Source of the DNA: Chelativorans sp. AA-79
Lineage (GTDB): Bacteria; Pseudomonadota; Alphaproteobacteria; Rhizobiales; Rhizobiaceae
Direction of reading: 5' to 3'
Length of the DNA: 64,000 bases
NCBI RefSeq assembly: GCF_029457495.1
Contig: NZ_CP120361.1
Coordinates: 4,728,001-4,792,000 of the forward strand
The notes below the pieces were generated by a model. That model saw only the letters and a list, made by a program, of their open reading frames with translations, did no database searches and was not told where the DNA came from. The first letter of the stretch is position 1. Each line of letters begins with the position of its first letter. Below, piece by piece: positions 51,514-58,605 of the stretch. The position numbers and the translations under genes are program-made.

Positions 51514-51863
51514 TCGCTTCCTGCCGAAAGTTTAGTGGTTCCTTGCAAAATATGCTGTTTCCATATCACATGGTCAAGATATGTTTAGAATATTTCTCAC
51601 ATATGTTGCAGCAGGAGGTGCCAGGTTGGAGGGGCGCTTATGGTATTCAGTAAGCGCCGGCGGATAGAGCCTGATGCATCAGGGCGCCCTCAAGCAGGCG
51701 GTATGTTCAGGCGCGCTATTTCGCGGCATAAGGAAAGGAGATTTGATGGGCAGGGGCGTCATCGGCGTATGACGAGAGCGGTTCTGATCACCAAGCTGTA
51801 CAAGCAGGGCGAAAATTGAGCGGCAATGCAGTGCCAAAGCAATAACCGCTCAGAATAGTGTCA
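51514..51863. other. Gap between the two defence-like gene sets
   Basis: No supported gene of normal length is visible. A plus-strand AAGGAAAGGAG precedes an ATG at 51745 that opens only 8 codons, overlapped by a second ORF of 16 codons (MTRAVLITKLYKQGEN). These may be a leader or a remnant. The part at 51530-51600 is AT-rich and likely holds the promoter of the 76-residue protein/GHKL set. Confidence 0.4.
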
Positions 51864-52271
51864 TTACCTTGTGAAGAGGGCCCGCAACTTGCTGAGCAGG
51901 CTGAGCACCGCTGCCTTGGCTCCTTTCCACCAAGTGGCCGGCTTCGCGTCTGTTGCAACATGTCGAGCGATCTGCGCGTGCATGATATTGGCCGCTTGAG
52001 CACTCGTGAACGCGGGGAGCCATTGAACGTTCCCAGCAGTGATGACGTAGTGCGCCTTGCAAGGCGCGTCGAAAACGCCAACTGACGGGCGGATAGTTGC
52101 GTAGCCGCCTTCGTTCCAGACTTGGTGACTATCGGGCACCAGAAGAGTGATACGATGACCGCAGCCGCAGGCGCACAGCAGCCCAGCTAGCTCAAACTCC
52201 TCAGTGTGGTAGACGACGCCTTCTTGCATCTGGGTAGGGATGCGCTCCACCCATAGATATCGGTACTTCAT
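51864..52271 (-). CDS. DUF6527-like protein of the ubiquitin-like operon
   Basis: This protein has 135 residues. The N-terminal domain has a CACGCGHRITLLVPD motif (Cys33, Cys35, Cys37, His39) suited to zinc binding or to a reactive cysteine. It then reads HQVWNEGGYATIRPSVGVFD and PCKAHYVITAGNVQWLPAF, the pattern of DUF6527 proteins encoded beside ThiF-type enzymes. The C-terminal 40 residues are basic and amphipathic (WWKGAKAAVLSLLSKLRALF). Its ATG overlaps the E1-like gene stop by four bases. It may be the transfer or trimming component, but no E2 or JAB signature is evident. Confidence 0.72.
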   Translation of the reverse strand: MKYRYLWVERIPTQMQEGVVYHTEEFELAGLLCACGCGHRITLLVPDSHQVWNEGGYATIRPSVGVFDAPCKAHYVITAGNVQWLPAFTSAQAANIMHAQIARHVATDAKPATWWKGAKAAVLSLLSKLRALFTR

Positions 52272-53473
52272 GAGGCAACCTGAGGTCTGTCGATTTCGAA
52301 GGACGACGTCTCGAGGATGATCGATGCGGCCTCATCCAAACGGTCATAGATCGCGAAGTGCTGTTTAAACCGGACCACCGCCAATGCTGCGTTGAGAGCG
52401 TTTAATTCCGCGATTTGGCCTTGCCGCCGATATTCGCCACCCTCCGGATCATCGCCAGGCAGAAAGACAGTTCGTGCTGTGGCTTCAAAAGCCGCCCGAT
52501 TCACACCGGTGACTCGGACTACGCCGTTCAAACCAACCGGTGCCCGGTTCAGTCCCATGCCACAATCCACAAAGGGAATACCGTTGGTGCTTAGCCAACC
52601 AGCAATGAAGACGCGGGACGGGCCGTGATCAATGGCCAAGAACACAAAATCGAATCCGCGAAGCCGCTCCACGTTTGCTTCGGTCACCCGCTCGGGCACG
52701 GGGGTGATGTTGGCGTGCCACTGTGAGTATTGCTGCAGCAAAACATCAACCTTCAGCCTACCAATCGCACGCGGAATGAACCCCGGGAAGCGGAATATCG
52801 TGTGCACGTGCACCTTGTCATCATCGAACAAGGCGATCTCAGCAAGGTGACTTCGGGCGATGAAGTCGAGGATGTAAGAGCCGGTACCGCCAAGCCCAAT
52901 GATCGCGACTCTCTTGTCTTCAAGCAGCCTTGACAGGTCATTCATATGGTACCTTGACGACAACGTGTCGGGGAAGCGCAGAGGGGTACCTTGCTCTGCG
53001 GCCTTCACCTCAATGGCTCGAAGCGGCGTTGCGTCAGGAAACGCAGCCAATGCGGGACCGGTGATCGTGTCGAGGTAGGTCTGCACTTTCTCTTCGAAAG
53101 AAGCGTATGGGCGGGCCCGCCCAGCCGCATCGAGCAGCTTATAGGAGAACGAATAGTTCGACTCAAAGCCCTCGCCGACCTTGATTTTGTTCGCTCCGCC
53201 CCCAAGCCGCAATTGGCGGCCATTCTGGTCGTGTGGGCGCCCTCCTCGAAACCAAGCCTGGTGATCACTCGGTGGATCGAGAATTCCTTCAGCGGATAAG
53301 TCGACTGGACTTGCCCAGTCGCCGTACACAAGCTCACCCCGCTCTCTGAGATAGGGCAGGCCATAAATTAGGAAGTAGCCCCCGACGAAATCAATCAGAT
53401 AACCTTGTTCTTCGAGCTCCTGGACGAACGGATTACGATTCGCCAGTGCCCGAAACTCTGAACCGCATTCCAT
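52268..53473 (-). CDS. E1-like ThiF-family adenylyltransferase with DUF6791-like N-terminus
   Basis: This protein has 401 residues. Residues 1-165 resemble the DUF6791 domain found before ThiF folds (GYLIDFVGGYFLIYGLPYLR, DHQAWFRGGRPHDQNG). Residues 185-370 are the E1/ThiF adenylation domain: VAIIGLGGTGSYILDFIARS with the ATP-binding GLGGTGS at 193-199, acidic DDD at 217-219, and the strand IPFVDCGMGLNR with Cys304. It should adenylate the C-terminus of the ubiquitin-like protein encoded just upstream and perhaps form a thioester. The start ATG lies inside the end of the Ubl gene (41-bp overlap), so the two are coupled. Confidence 0.82.
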   Translation of the reverse strand: MECGSEFRALANRNPFVQELEEQGYLIDFVGGYFLIYGLPYLRERGELVYGDWASPVDLSAEGILDPPSDHQAWFRGGRPHDQNGRQLRLGGGANKIKVGEGFESNYSFSYKLLDAAGRARPYASFEEKVQTYLDTITGPALAAFPDATPLRAIEVKAAEQGTPLRFPDTLSSRYHMNDLSRLLEDKRVAIIGLGGTGSYILDFIARSHLAEIALFDDDKVHVHTIFRFPGFIPRAIGRLKVDVLLQQYSQWHANITPVPERVTEANVERLRGFDFVFLAIDHGPSRVFIAGWLSTNGIPFVDCGMGLNRAPVGLNGVVRVTGVNRAAFEATARTVFLPGDDPEGGEYRRQGQIAELNALNAALAVVRFKQHFAIYDRLDEAASIILETSSFEIDRPQVAS

Positions 53474-53684
53474 CTTTCACCATCACCTCGTTACCGGGCG
53501 CAAGCGTCCCGCTCACATTGTTGGAATGACCACGAGAATACTTGATCAAATATTCGGTTGATCCCGCCCCGCCGTCGGATAGGTAGAGGGCGACGACCTC
53601 GTCGTACGAGATCTTCTCCTTGGGCACCTCATGGTCGTCTTGATTGACCGTGATGGTGACAGTTTTCCCAGGCTTTCCGGCCAT
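53433..53684 (-). CDS. Ubiquitin-like protein (multiubiquitin/DUF2604-like)
   Basis: This is an 83-residue single beta-grasp protein: VTITVNQDDHEVPKEKISYD, EVVALYLSDGGAGSTEYLI, KYSRGHSNNVSGTLAPGNEV and KDGMRFRVSGTGES. The order of strands and the SRGHSNNVSGTL loop match Ubl proteins encoded next to E1-like ThiF/DUF6791 genes in bacteria. The C-terminus is GTGES, with no terminal diglycine, so conjugation would need processing or would use another end. It lies between the DUF2188 gene (37-base gap) and the E1-like gene (overlap). Confidence 0.75.
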   Translation of the reverse strand: MAGKPGKTVTITVNQDDHEVPKEKISYDEVVALYLSDGGAGSTEYLIKYSRGHSNNVSGTLAPGNEVMVKDGMRFRVSGTGES

Positions 53685-53721
53685 AGTTGCTTACCTCATT
53701 GTAGTGTAGGGCTTCTCAACC

Positions 53722-53946
53722 TCAGCCCTTTGGTGGAAAAGGATCATTGCCGTAGCTCCACGCTTGGCGGAATCGTGCATCACGACCCTGAATGCGCAGC
53801 TCAGACCCCTGATTGCGGGCGATCTCACGGCCAAAATCGATGGCCTCGCGCTGTGTTTCGAAGGTACGTGTGAGGCGTTCGTTGCCTTCACCGCGAACAC
53901 CCCAGTTCTTGCCGTTCCTCACGACATACTGATTCTTGTTTGTCAT
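53722..53946 (-). CDS. DUF2188 domain protein
   Basis: This 74-residue protein starts at ATG 53946 (MTNKNQYVVRNGKNWGVRGE). The DUF2188 pattern is clear: YVV-NGKNWGVRGEGNERLT, TFETQREAIDFGREIARNQG, SELRIQGRDARF, and a C-terminal YGNDPFPPKG. DUF2188 proteins are small beta-alpha-beta units of unknown function, usually near stress or mobile genes. It is the first gene of the leftward Ubl operon and may be a substrate or accessory protein. Confidence 0.78.
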   Translation of the reverse strand: MTNKNQYVVRNGKNWGVRGEGNERLTRTFETQREAIDFGREIARNQGSELRIQGRDARFRQAWSYGNDPFPPKG

Positions 53947-54016
53947 TGGCGTTCCTTTCACCAGCCCAGCCGCCACCATGCGCGGCCAATTGCACCTAAG
54001 ATCGATAATTGCTAAC

Positions 54017-54060
54017 TTGCAATTTCTCGAACGATAGCCGATTCGAGGAGAATTGCAAGA
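54017..54060. promoter_or_regulatory. Inverted repeat between the Ubl operon and the XRE/ImmA pair
   Basis: CTTGCAATT-TCTCGAA on the left faces TTCGAGGAGAATTGCAAG on the right; the outer 9 bases (CTTGCAATT/AATTGCAAG) pair perfectly. It lies in the divergent control region between the DUF2188/Ubl operon and the XRE gene and is the probable binding site of that repressor. Confidence 0.6.
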
Positions 54061-54077
54061 TCGCAAATGAGGAGCAC

Positions 54078-54443
54078 ATGTCGAATTTTTTTGACGCTGA
54101 AGGTTTCTACGCGGCGCTTGATGCCCACAGAAACTCATTGGGCATAACCTGGAAGAAGGTTGCCGAAAAAACTGGCGTCTCTCCTTCCACACTGACGCGG
54201 ATGGGCCAAGGCAAGCGGCCTGATGTTGATAGCCTAGCGGCGCTTGCATCTTGGTCAGGCATCGATGTGAAATCATTCTATCTTCGAGAAGGAGAAACGC
54301 CTCAGAGGCCAGAGACGCTTGCCGAAATCACCGCGTTGCTGCGAGCTGATCGCGAACTCGGCAAGGAAGGGTCAGCAATGATGGAACGAATGATCATCTC
54401 CCTCTACGAAGAGATGAGGAAGCGCCGTGGCCAACAATTTTAG
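54078..54443 (+). CDS. XRE-family repressor paired with ImmA-type protease
   Basis: This 121-residue protein starts at ATG 54078 (MSNFFDAEGFYAALDAHRNS), with GAGGAG about 6 bases ahead. The helix-turn-helix is WKKVAEKTGVSPSTLTRMGQ followed by RPDVDSLAALASWSGIDVKS. The C-terminal 45 residues are helical and charged. The gene overlaps the ImmA/IrrE protease gene by 17 bases. In ImmR/ImmA-type pairs the protease cleaves the repressor after a stress signal, which would open the divergent Ubl operon. Confidence 0.88.
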   Translation: MSNFFDAEGFYAALDAHRNSLGITWKKVAEKTGVSPSTLTRMGQGKRPDVDSLAALASWSGIDVKSFYLREGETPQRPETLAEITALLRADRELGKEGSAMMERMIISLYEEMRKRRGQQF

Positions 54444-55011
54444 ATACGGATTCAAGTCGGAATCGGAGTTTTATGCTTCCGCCTTCCGGGAGGAGCTGTC
54501 CCTAGCTCCACATGCACCGCTGCATGCCAAAGCACTTGCTGAACATCTAGAGATACCTGTGAGGCCGCTTTCCACGCACGACGGCGTCCCGGAGGACATA
54601 AAGAAGTTTTGGCTGACAAACGGCGAGGACACGTTTTCGGGCGTGACCATAAATGACGGAACCTACAAGGAGATCGTCCACAACGATTTCCATCACCCAA
54701 GGCGACAGAACTCAGATATCGCCCATGAACTCGCACACATTCTGCTCGGGCACCCGCTAACCGCGCCCATCAAAGCCAATGGAGAGCGAGACTACATTCC
54801 TGCGATAGAAGAGGAAGCGAAGTGGTTAGGCGCGACGCTCTTGCTGCCCAAAAAGGCCCTGATTTACATCATTCTCAATGGACTGACGATCGAAACCGTT
54901 CAAGACGAATATGGTGTAAGCGCAAGCCTGTTCCGGTTTCGCGTGCAAGTCACCGACGCATATCGGGCAGCAAAAAACACGCGGAGGAAGTACGGAACTG
55001 CTGCCGAGTAA
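54427..55011 (+). CDS. ImmA/IrrE-family zinc metallopeptidase
   Basis: This protein has 194 residues from GTG 54427. The active-site helix is SDIAHELAHILLGHP (HExxH with His100, Glu101, His104), and a downstream Glu in EEEAKWLGATLLLPKKAL (about 128-130) completes zinc binding. N-terminal and C-terminal helices match the IrrE/ImmA family (COG2856). It probably inactivates the adjacent XRE repressor. It overlaps that gene by 17 bases and is the last gene before the right att site. Confidence 0.9.
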   Translation: MANNFRYGFKSESEFYASAFREELSLAPHAPLHAKALAEHLEIPVRPLSTHDGVPEDIKKFWLTNGEDTFSGVTINDGTYKEIVHNDFHHPRRQNSDIAHELAHILLGHPLTAPIKANGERDYIPAIEEEAKWLGATLLLPKKALIYIILNGLTIETVQDEYGVSASLFRFRVQVTDAYRAAKNTRRKYGTAAE

Positions 55012-55084
55012 AGGTTCGCCGCAGTTAGAGGCCGCGCAATGTGCGTCGTACCAGTGCTGTCCATCGCATCCCAGTGCGCGCCGC

Positions 55085-55105
55085 TGACACCCAAAATGAC
55101 ACCCA
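55085..55105 (+). promoter_or_regulatory. Candidate integrase arm-type sites, right end
   Basis: TGACACCCA occurs at 55085-55093 and again at 55097-55105, 12 bases apart in the same direction. The nonamer is shared with the left end (35636-35655). It is located 68 bases inside the right att repeat. Confidence 0.5.
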
Positions 55106-55172
55106 GCACAATTTTGCCCGCTTGAGCGTATAGGTCTCTAGCGCCTAAGCTGCCGATTTTATTGAATAAAAA

Positions 55173-55248
<76 letters not shown>

Positions 55249-55609
55249 TTATCCGAATGCGTGAGTGACAACACACCACGCGACCGACAGAGGTTGGCGC
55301 TCGAAAGCGCGTGGGTTATAGCATGAGATTCCGCCCTGTCCAGCGTGTCGGCTTGCGAATGCCGGACTTTTCTTCATCCCCGAGCCCAGGCTTCGGAAAG
55401 CCTGAACATCGGGCGGAACCCGCTTTATCCAGCCAGAAGCCGCCAGCGCGAGGATAAGCCACTGGCCTGATCACTTTTCATTATAATCCGCCCCCGAGCG
55501 CTCACCGCTGCAGCAGCCAATGACGGTCAGGTTTGTTGCTTCTTCGTAAGATGTCCTTTTCTTTTCGGCCGTAATCTCGCCTCTGAACAGAACTATCACC
55601 GGTAACGCA
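55249..55609. other. Intergenic stretch after tRNA-Phe
   Basis: No gene is supported. The region upstream of the tRNA (55250-55320) should contain its promoter. The rest has no recognised element. Confidence 0.5.
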
Positions 55610-56419
55610 ATGCTCCGCATCCTTTCCCGTGCCCTCGTTTTCCTCTGCCTTTCCCTTGCAACGGTGCCGGCCTCACGGGCGGCAAGCTTCGATTGTACGA
55701 AGGCGACGGCGCCCGACGAGATCACCATCTGCCAGGATCCAGCCCTTTCCGAACTCGATTCGGCCATGGCCGCACTCTGGTTCAGCTATGAAAAAATCCC
55801 CTTCCTGATGGGCGGCAAGGCCGCTCGCCGGGAGGAAGCCGAAGCCTTTCTGGAAACGCGCAGAGCCTGCGGCAGCGACGCGGCATGCCTGCGTAAGGTC
55901 TATGAGGCGCGCATCGAGGCATTGAAGACGGGGATCGGCAACTACCTGAAGGGCGACTCCGGGCAATTGAAGGCCCGGCAGTGGTCGTCGGCGAACTTGC
56001 CCGGCGCCGTCCAGGCCCTCTCCAGGAGATATCGGAAGATGTGCAGCGACATCGGTGGTACGCTCCAGCCCGACGCCGACGAGCCGATGATGATGACGGC
56101 CGATATCGATGGCGATGGCGTTCAGGATTTCGTGCTCAATCCGCAGAACATGCGCTGCAGCGCCGCCGCCACTGCGTTCTGCGGCAATGGCGGCTGCCCC
56201 ATCTCTCTCGCTCTTTCCGGCCGCGACTACGAGGATCCGGTAACCATCATGGGCGGGGCTCCCTCCCTTTCCCAGGATGAGGAGGGCACGTCGCTTGATG
56301 TCTGGGTCGGCAATGCCAAGTGCGAGACGACCCAGGCCGCATCCTCCTGCCAGGGCCGCTTTTCCTGGCACGGCGGCAAGCTCGTCTCGGATTTTCAGGC
56401 AAGGCAGTTTCAGGACTAG
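55610..56419 (+). CDS. Exported protein with LprI-like (DUF1311) N-terminal domain
   Basis: This protein has 269 residues. The signal peptide spans residues 1-24 (LSRALVFLCLSLATVPASRA). The LprI/DUF1311 module (about 25-100) is recognisable by SFDCTKATAPDEITICQDPA, LSELDSAMAALWF and RRACGSDAACLRKVYEARIE, with its paired cysteines. The C-terminal half includes a calcium-loop-like DIDGDGVQDFVLN and further cysteines (MRCSAAATAFCGNGGC). Lysozyme-inhibitor-like proteins act in the periplasm, but many relatives have no proven inhibitory role. Confidence 0.8.
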   Translation: MLRILSRALVFLCLSLATVPASRAASFDCTKATAPDEITICQDPALSELDSAMAALWFSYEKIPFLMGGKAARREEAEAFLETRRACGSDAACLRKVYEARIEALKTGIGNYLKGDSGQLKARQWSSANLPGAVQALSRRYRKMCSDIGGTLQPDADEPMMMTADIDGDGVQDFVLNPQNMRCSAAATAFCGNGGCPISLALSGRDYEDPVTIMGGAPSLSQDEEGTSLDVWVGNAKCETTQAASSCQGRFSWHGGKLVSDFQARQFQD

Positions 56420-56579
56420 CCGCCATGTGGGGGAACAGGACGCGCCTGCCGCAGTTCCTTTCCGGTATTGATCGAGCGCAAAGCTTCCGCCCGCCGACGT
56501 GGCATTTTGCCCGCCAAGCGGCCATGGACGCTCGATGCGTCGGCGTTTATGATCCGCGCGCAAAATCCAGGAAGGCGGC

Positions 56580-57857
56580 ATGGACTATCAGCGGTTCTTT
56601 TCCGAGGCAATCGACCAGCTCCACGCGGAGCGTCGTTATAGAGTTTTCGCGGATCTGGAGCGGATCGCCGGCGCCTTTCCGCGCGCTATCTGGCGCTCGA
56701 ACGGCGCGGCGCGCGAGATCACCGTCTGGTGCTCAAACGATTATCTTGGAATGGGACAGCACCCGGATGTGATCGCCGCCATGCGGGAGGCCGCGGGCCG
56801 CATGGGCTCCGGCGCCGGTGGAACGCGCAACATTTCCGGTACGAATCATCCGCTGGTGGAACTGGAGGCCGAGCTTGCCGACCTGCACGGCAAGGAAGCC
56901 GCCCTCGTCTTCACATCGGGCTTCGTCTCCAACGAGGCGTCGATCTCCACGATCGCGCGCCTTCTGCCGGATTGCCTGGTGCTCTCCGACGAGCTCAACC
57001 ACGCCTCGATGATCGAGGGTGTGCGCCGTTCCGGAGCTGAGAAGAAAATCTTCCGTCATAACGATCTGGCTCATCTGGAAAGCCTGCTGAAAAGTGCGGA
57101 ACCCGGCCGCGCGAAGCTCGTCGTCTTCGAATCCGTCTATTCGATGGACGGCGACATCGCGCCCATCGCCAATATCGCGGACCTCGCCGATCGCTACAAC
57201 GCTATGACCTATATCGACGAGGTGCACGCGGTCGGCATGTATGGCGCGCGCGGCGGCGGCATCACAGAACGCGAAGGCCTGGCGCATCGGATGGATGTGA
57301 TCGAGGGCACGCTCGCGAAAGCTTTCGGCGTGATCGGCGGCTATATAGCGGGCTCGGCGGCCATCATCGACGCGGTGCGCTCCTACGCGCCGGGCTTCAT
57401 CTTCACGACGGCACTGCCGCCGGCGATCGCGGCGGCCGTCACGGCGTCGATCCGGCATCTGAAGACGTCGAATGTCGAACGCGAGACGCAGCAACGCCAG
57501 GCGCAGCACACCAAGAATGTGCTGCGCGCGGCAGGGCTGCCCGTCATGCCGTCCCAGACGCATATCGTTCCGCTGCTGGTCGGTGATCCGGAACTCTGCA
57601 AGAAGGCGAGCGACAGGCTGCTTGAAAGGCACGGCATCTATATCCAGCCGATCAACTATCCCACCGTACCGCGCGGGACGGAGCGCCTGAGGATCACACC
57701 CACGCCCTTCCACACCGATGATCTGATCGACACGCTGAAAGACGCGCTGCTGGAAACTTGGGACGCGCTCGGCATCAGCTTTACCGAAGCGGGGCAAACG
57801 CCCGCAGCCCAGACCGAACGGATTATTCCGCTGGTGGTGTCGAAGTCCGGCGGGTAA
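56580..57857 (+). CDS. hemA: 5-aminolevulinate synthase
   Basis: This 425-residue PLP enzyme condenses glycine and succinyl-CoA, the first step of haem synthesis in alphaproteobacteria (Shemin pathway). It opens [20 protein letters not shown], with AGGAAGG ahead of the ATG. Key parts are the glycine-binding [45 protein letters not shown], the PLP-lysine segment [16 protein letters not shown] and the C-terminal [19 protein letters not shown]. Length and motifs are standard. Confidence 0.97.
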   Translation: MDYQRFFSEAIDQLHAERRYRVFADLERIAGAFPRAIWRSNGAAREITVWCSNDYLGMGQHPDVIAAMREAAGRMGSGAGGTRNISGTNHPLVELEAELADLHGKEAALVFTSGFVSNEASISTIARLLPDCLVLSDELNHASMIEGVRRSGAEKKIFRHNDLAHLESLLKSAEPGRAKLVVFESVYSMDGDIAPIANIADLADRYNAMTYIDEVHAVGMYGARGGGITEREGLAHRMDVIEGTLAKAFGVIGGYIAGSAAIIDAVRSYAPGFIFTTALPPAIAAAVTASIRHLKTSNVERETQQRQAQHTKNVLRAAGLPVMPSQTHIVPLLVGDPELCKKASDRLLERHGIYIQPINYPTVPRGTERLRITPTPFHTDDLIDTLKDALLETWDALGISFTEAGQTPAAQTERIIPLVVSKSGG

Positions 57858-57991
57858 GACCAGCGGCCGGTTCCATACGGCCGAAGAGTTCTAGATCGCC
57901 GGCGCAACCAGTCCGCGGGCCTCTTAGCTGCCGTTTTCAGGTTCCGCGGCCTAAAAGATGCAGGCCTTGGAGCTTCCCGCCCCTGCAGAGG

Positions 57992-58420
57992 CTATTTCCT
58001 GGCCAACAGGTCCCTGATCTCCGTCAGGAGCTGGACGTCCTGCGGCGGTGCTGCGGGTTCGGCCGGCACTTCCGCCTGCCGGCGGCGGAACCGGTTCACC
58101 GCCTTCACCATCAGGAAGATGATCCAGGCGAGGATGAGGAAATTGATGACCACGGTGATGAAATTGCCATAAGCCAGCACGGCACCTTGCTCGCGTGCCT
58201 CTGCCAGCGTGGTTGCAGTCACGCCGGAAGCGAGCGGCAGGAAATAATTCGAGAAGTCGAACCCGCCGAAAATCGCTCCCACGATCGGCATGATGACGTC
58301 GTCGGTCAGTGACCCGACGATGCCGCCGAAGGCGCCGCCGATGATCACCCCCACCGCCAGGTCGATAACATTGCCACGAGCGATGAATTCCTTGAACTCG
58401 TCCAGCATCCCAGTCGCCAT
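57992..58420 (-). CDS. mscL: Large-conductance mechanosensitive channel
   Basis: This 142-residue protein starts at ATG 58420 ([20 protein letters not shown]), with AGGGGG 5 bases upstream. MscL hallmarks are the N-terminal amphipathic helix [20 protein letters not shown], the pore constriction [20 protein letters not shown], the second helix [20 protein letters not shown] and the cytoplasmic bundle [15 protein letters not shown]. It opens under membrane tension to release solutes on osmotic downshock. Confidence 0.96.
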   Translation of the reverse strand: MATGMLDEFKEFIARGNVIDLAVGVIIGGAFGGIVGSLTDDVIMPIVGAIFGGFDFSNYFLPLASGVTATTLAEAREQGAVLAYGNFITVVINFLILAWIIFLMVKAVNRFRRRQAEVPAEPAAPPQDVQLLTEIRDLLARK

Positions 58421-58605
58421 TCCGGCCCCCTGTTGCAAAGGTACGGGCGATTCGCCACTGCAGTACAGCATAGCAAAAGTTGGCAGTTGGGTAAGCATCC
58501 GGTATGCCCGGGGCGCACCGGTACCCTGGCCGCCGAAAGAAGCATTGCGCGGGCCCGCCCGCCTGTGCTTGGCTCAGCCGCTCGGGAGGAGTGAGGTCGG
58601 CCACA

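Noticed and set aside
51745..51819. Short ORFs after a good ribosome-binding site (MGRGVIGV and MTRAVLITKLYKQGEN)
   Set aside because: Only 8 and 16 codons long with no similarity I recognise. Kept as a note in the gap entry, not called as genes.
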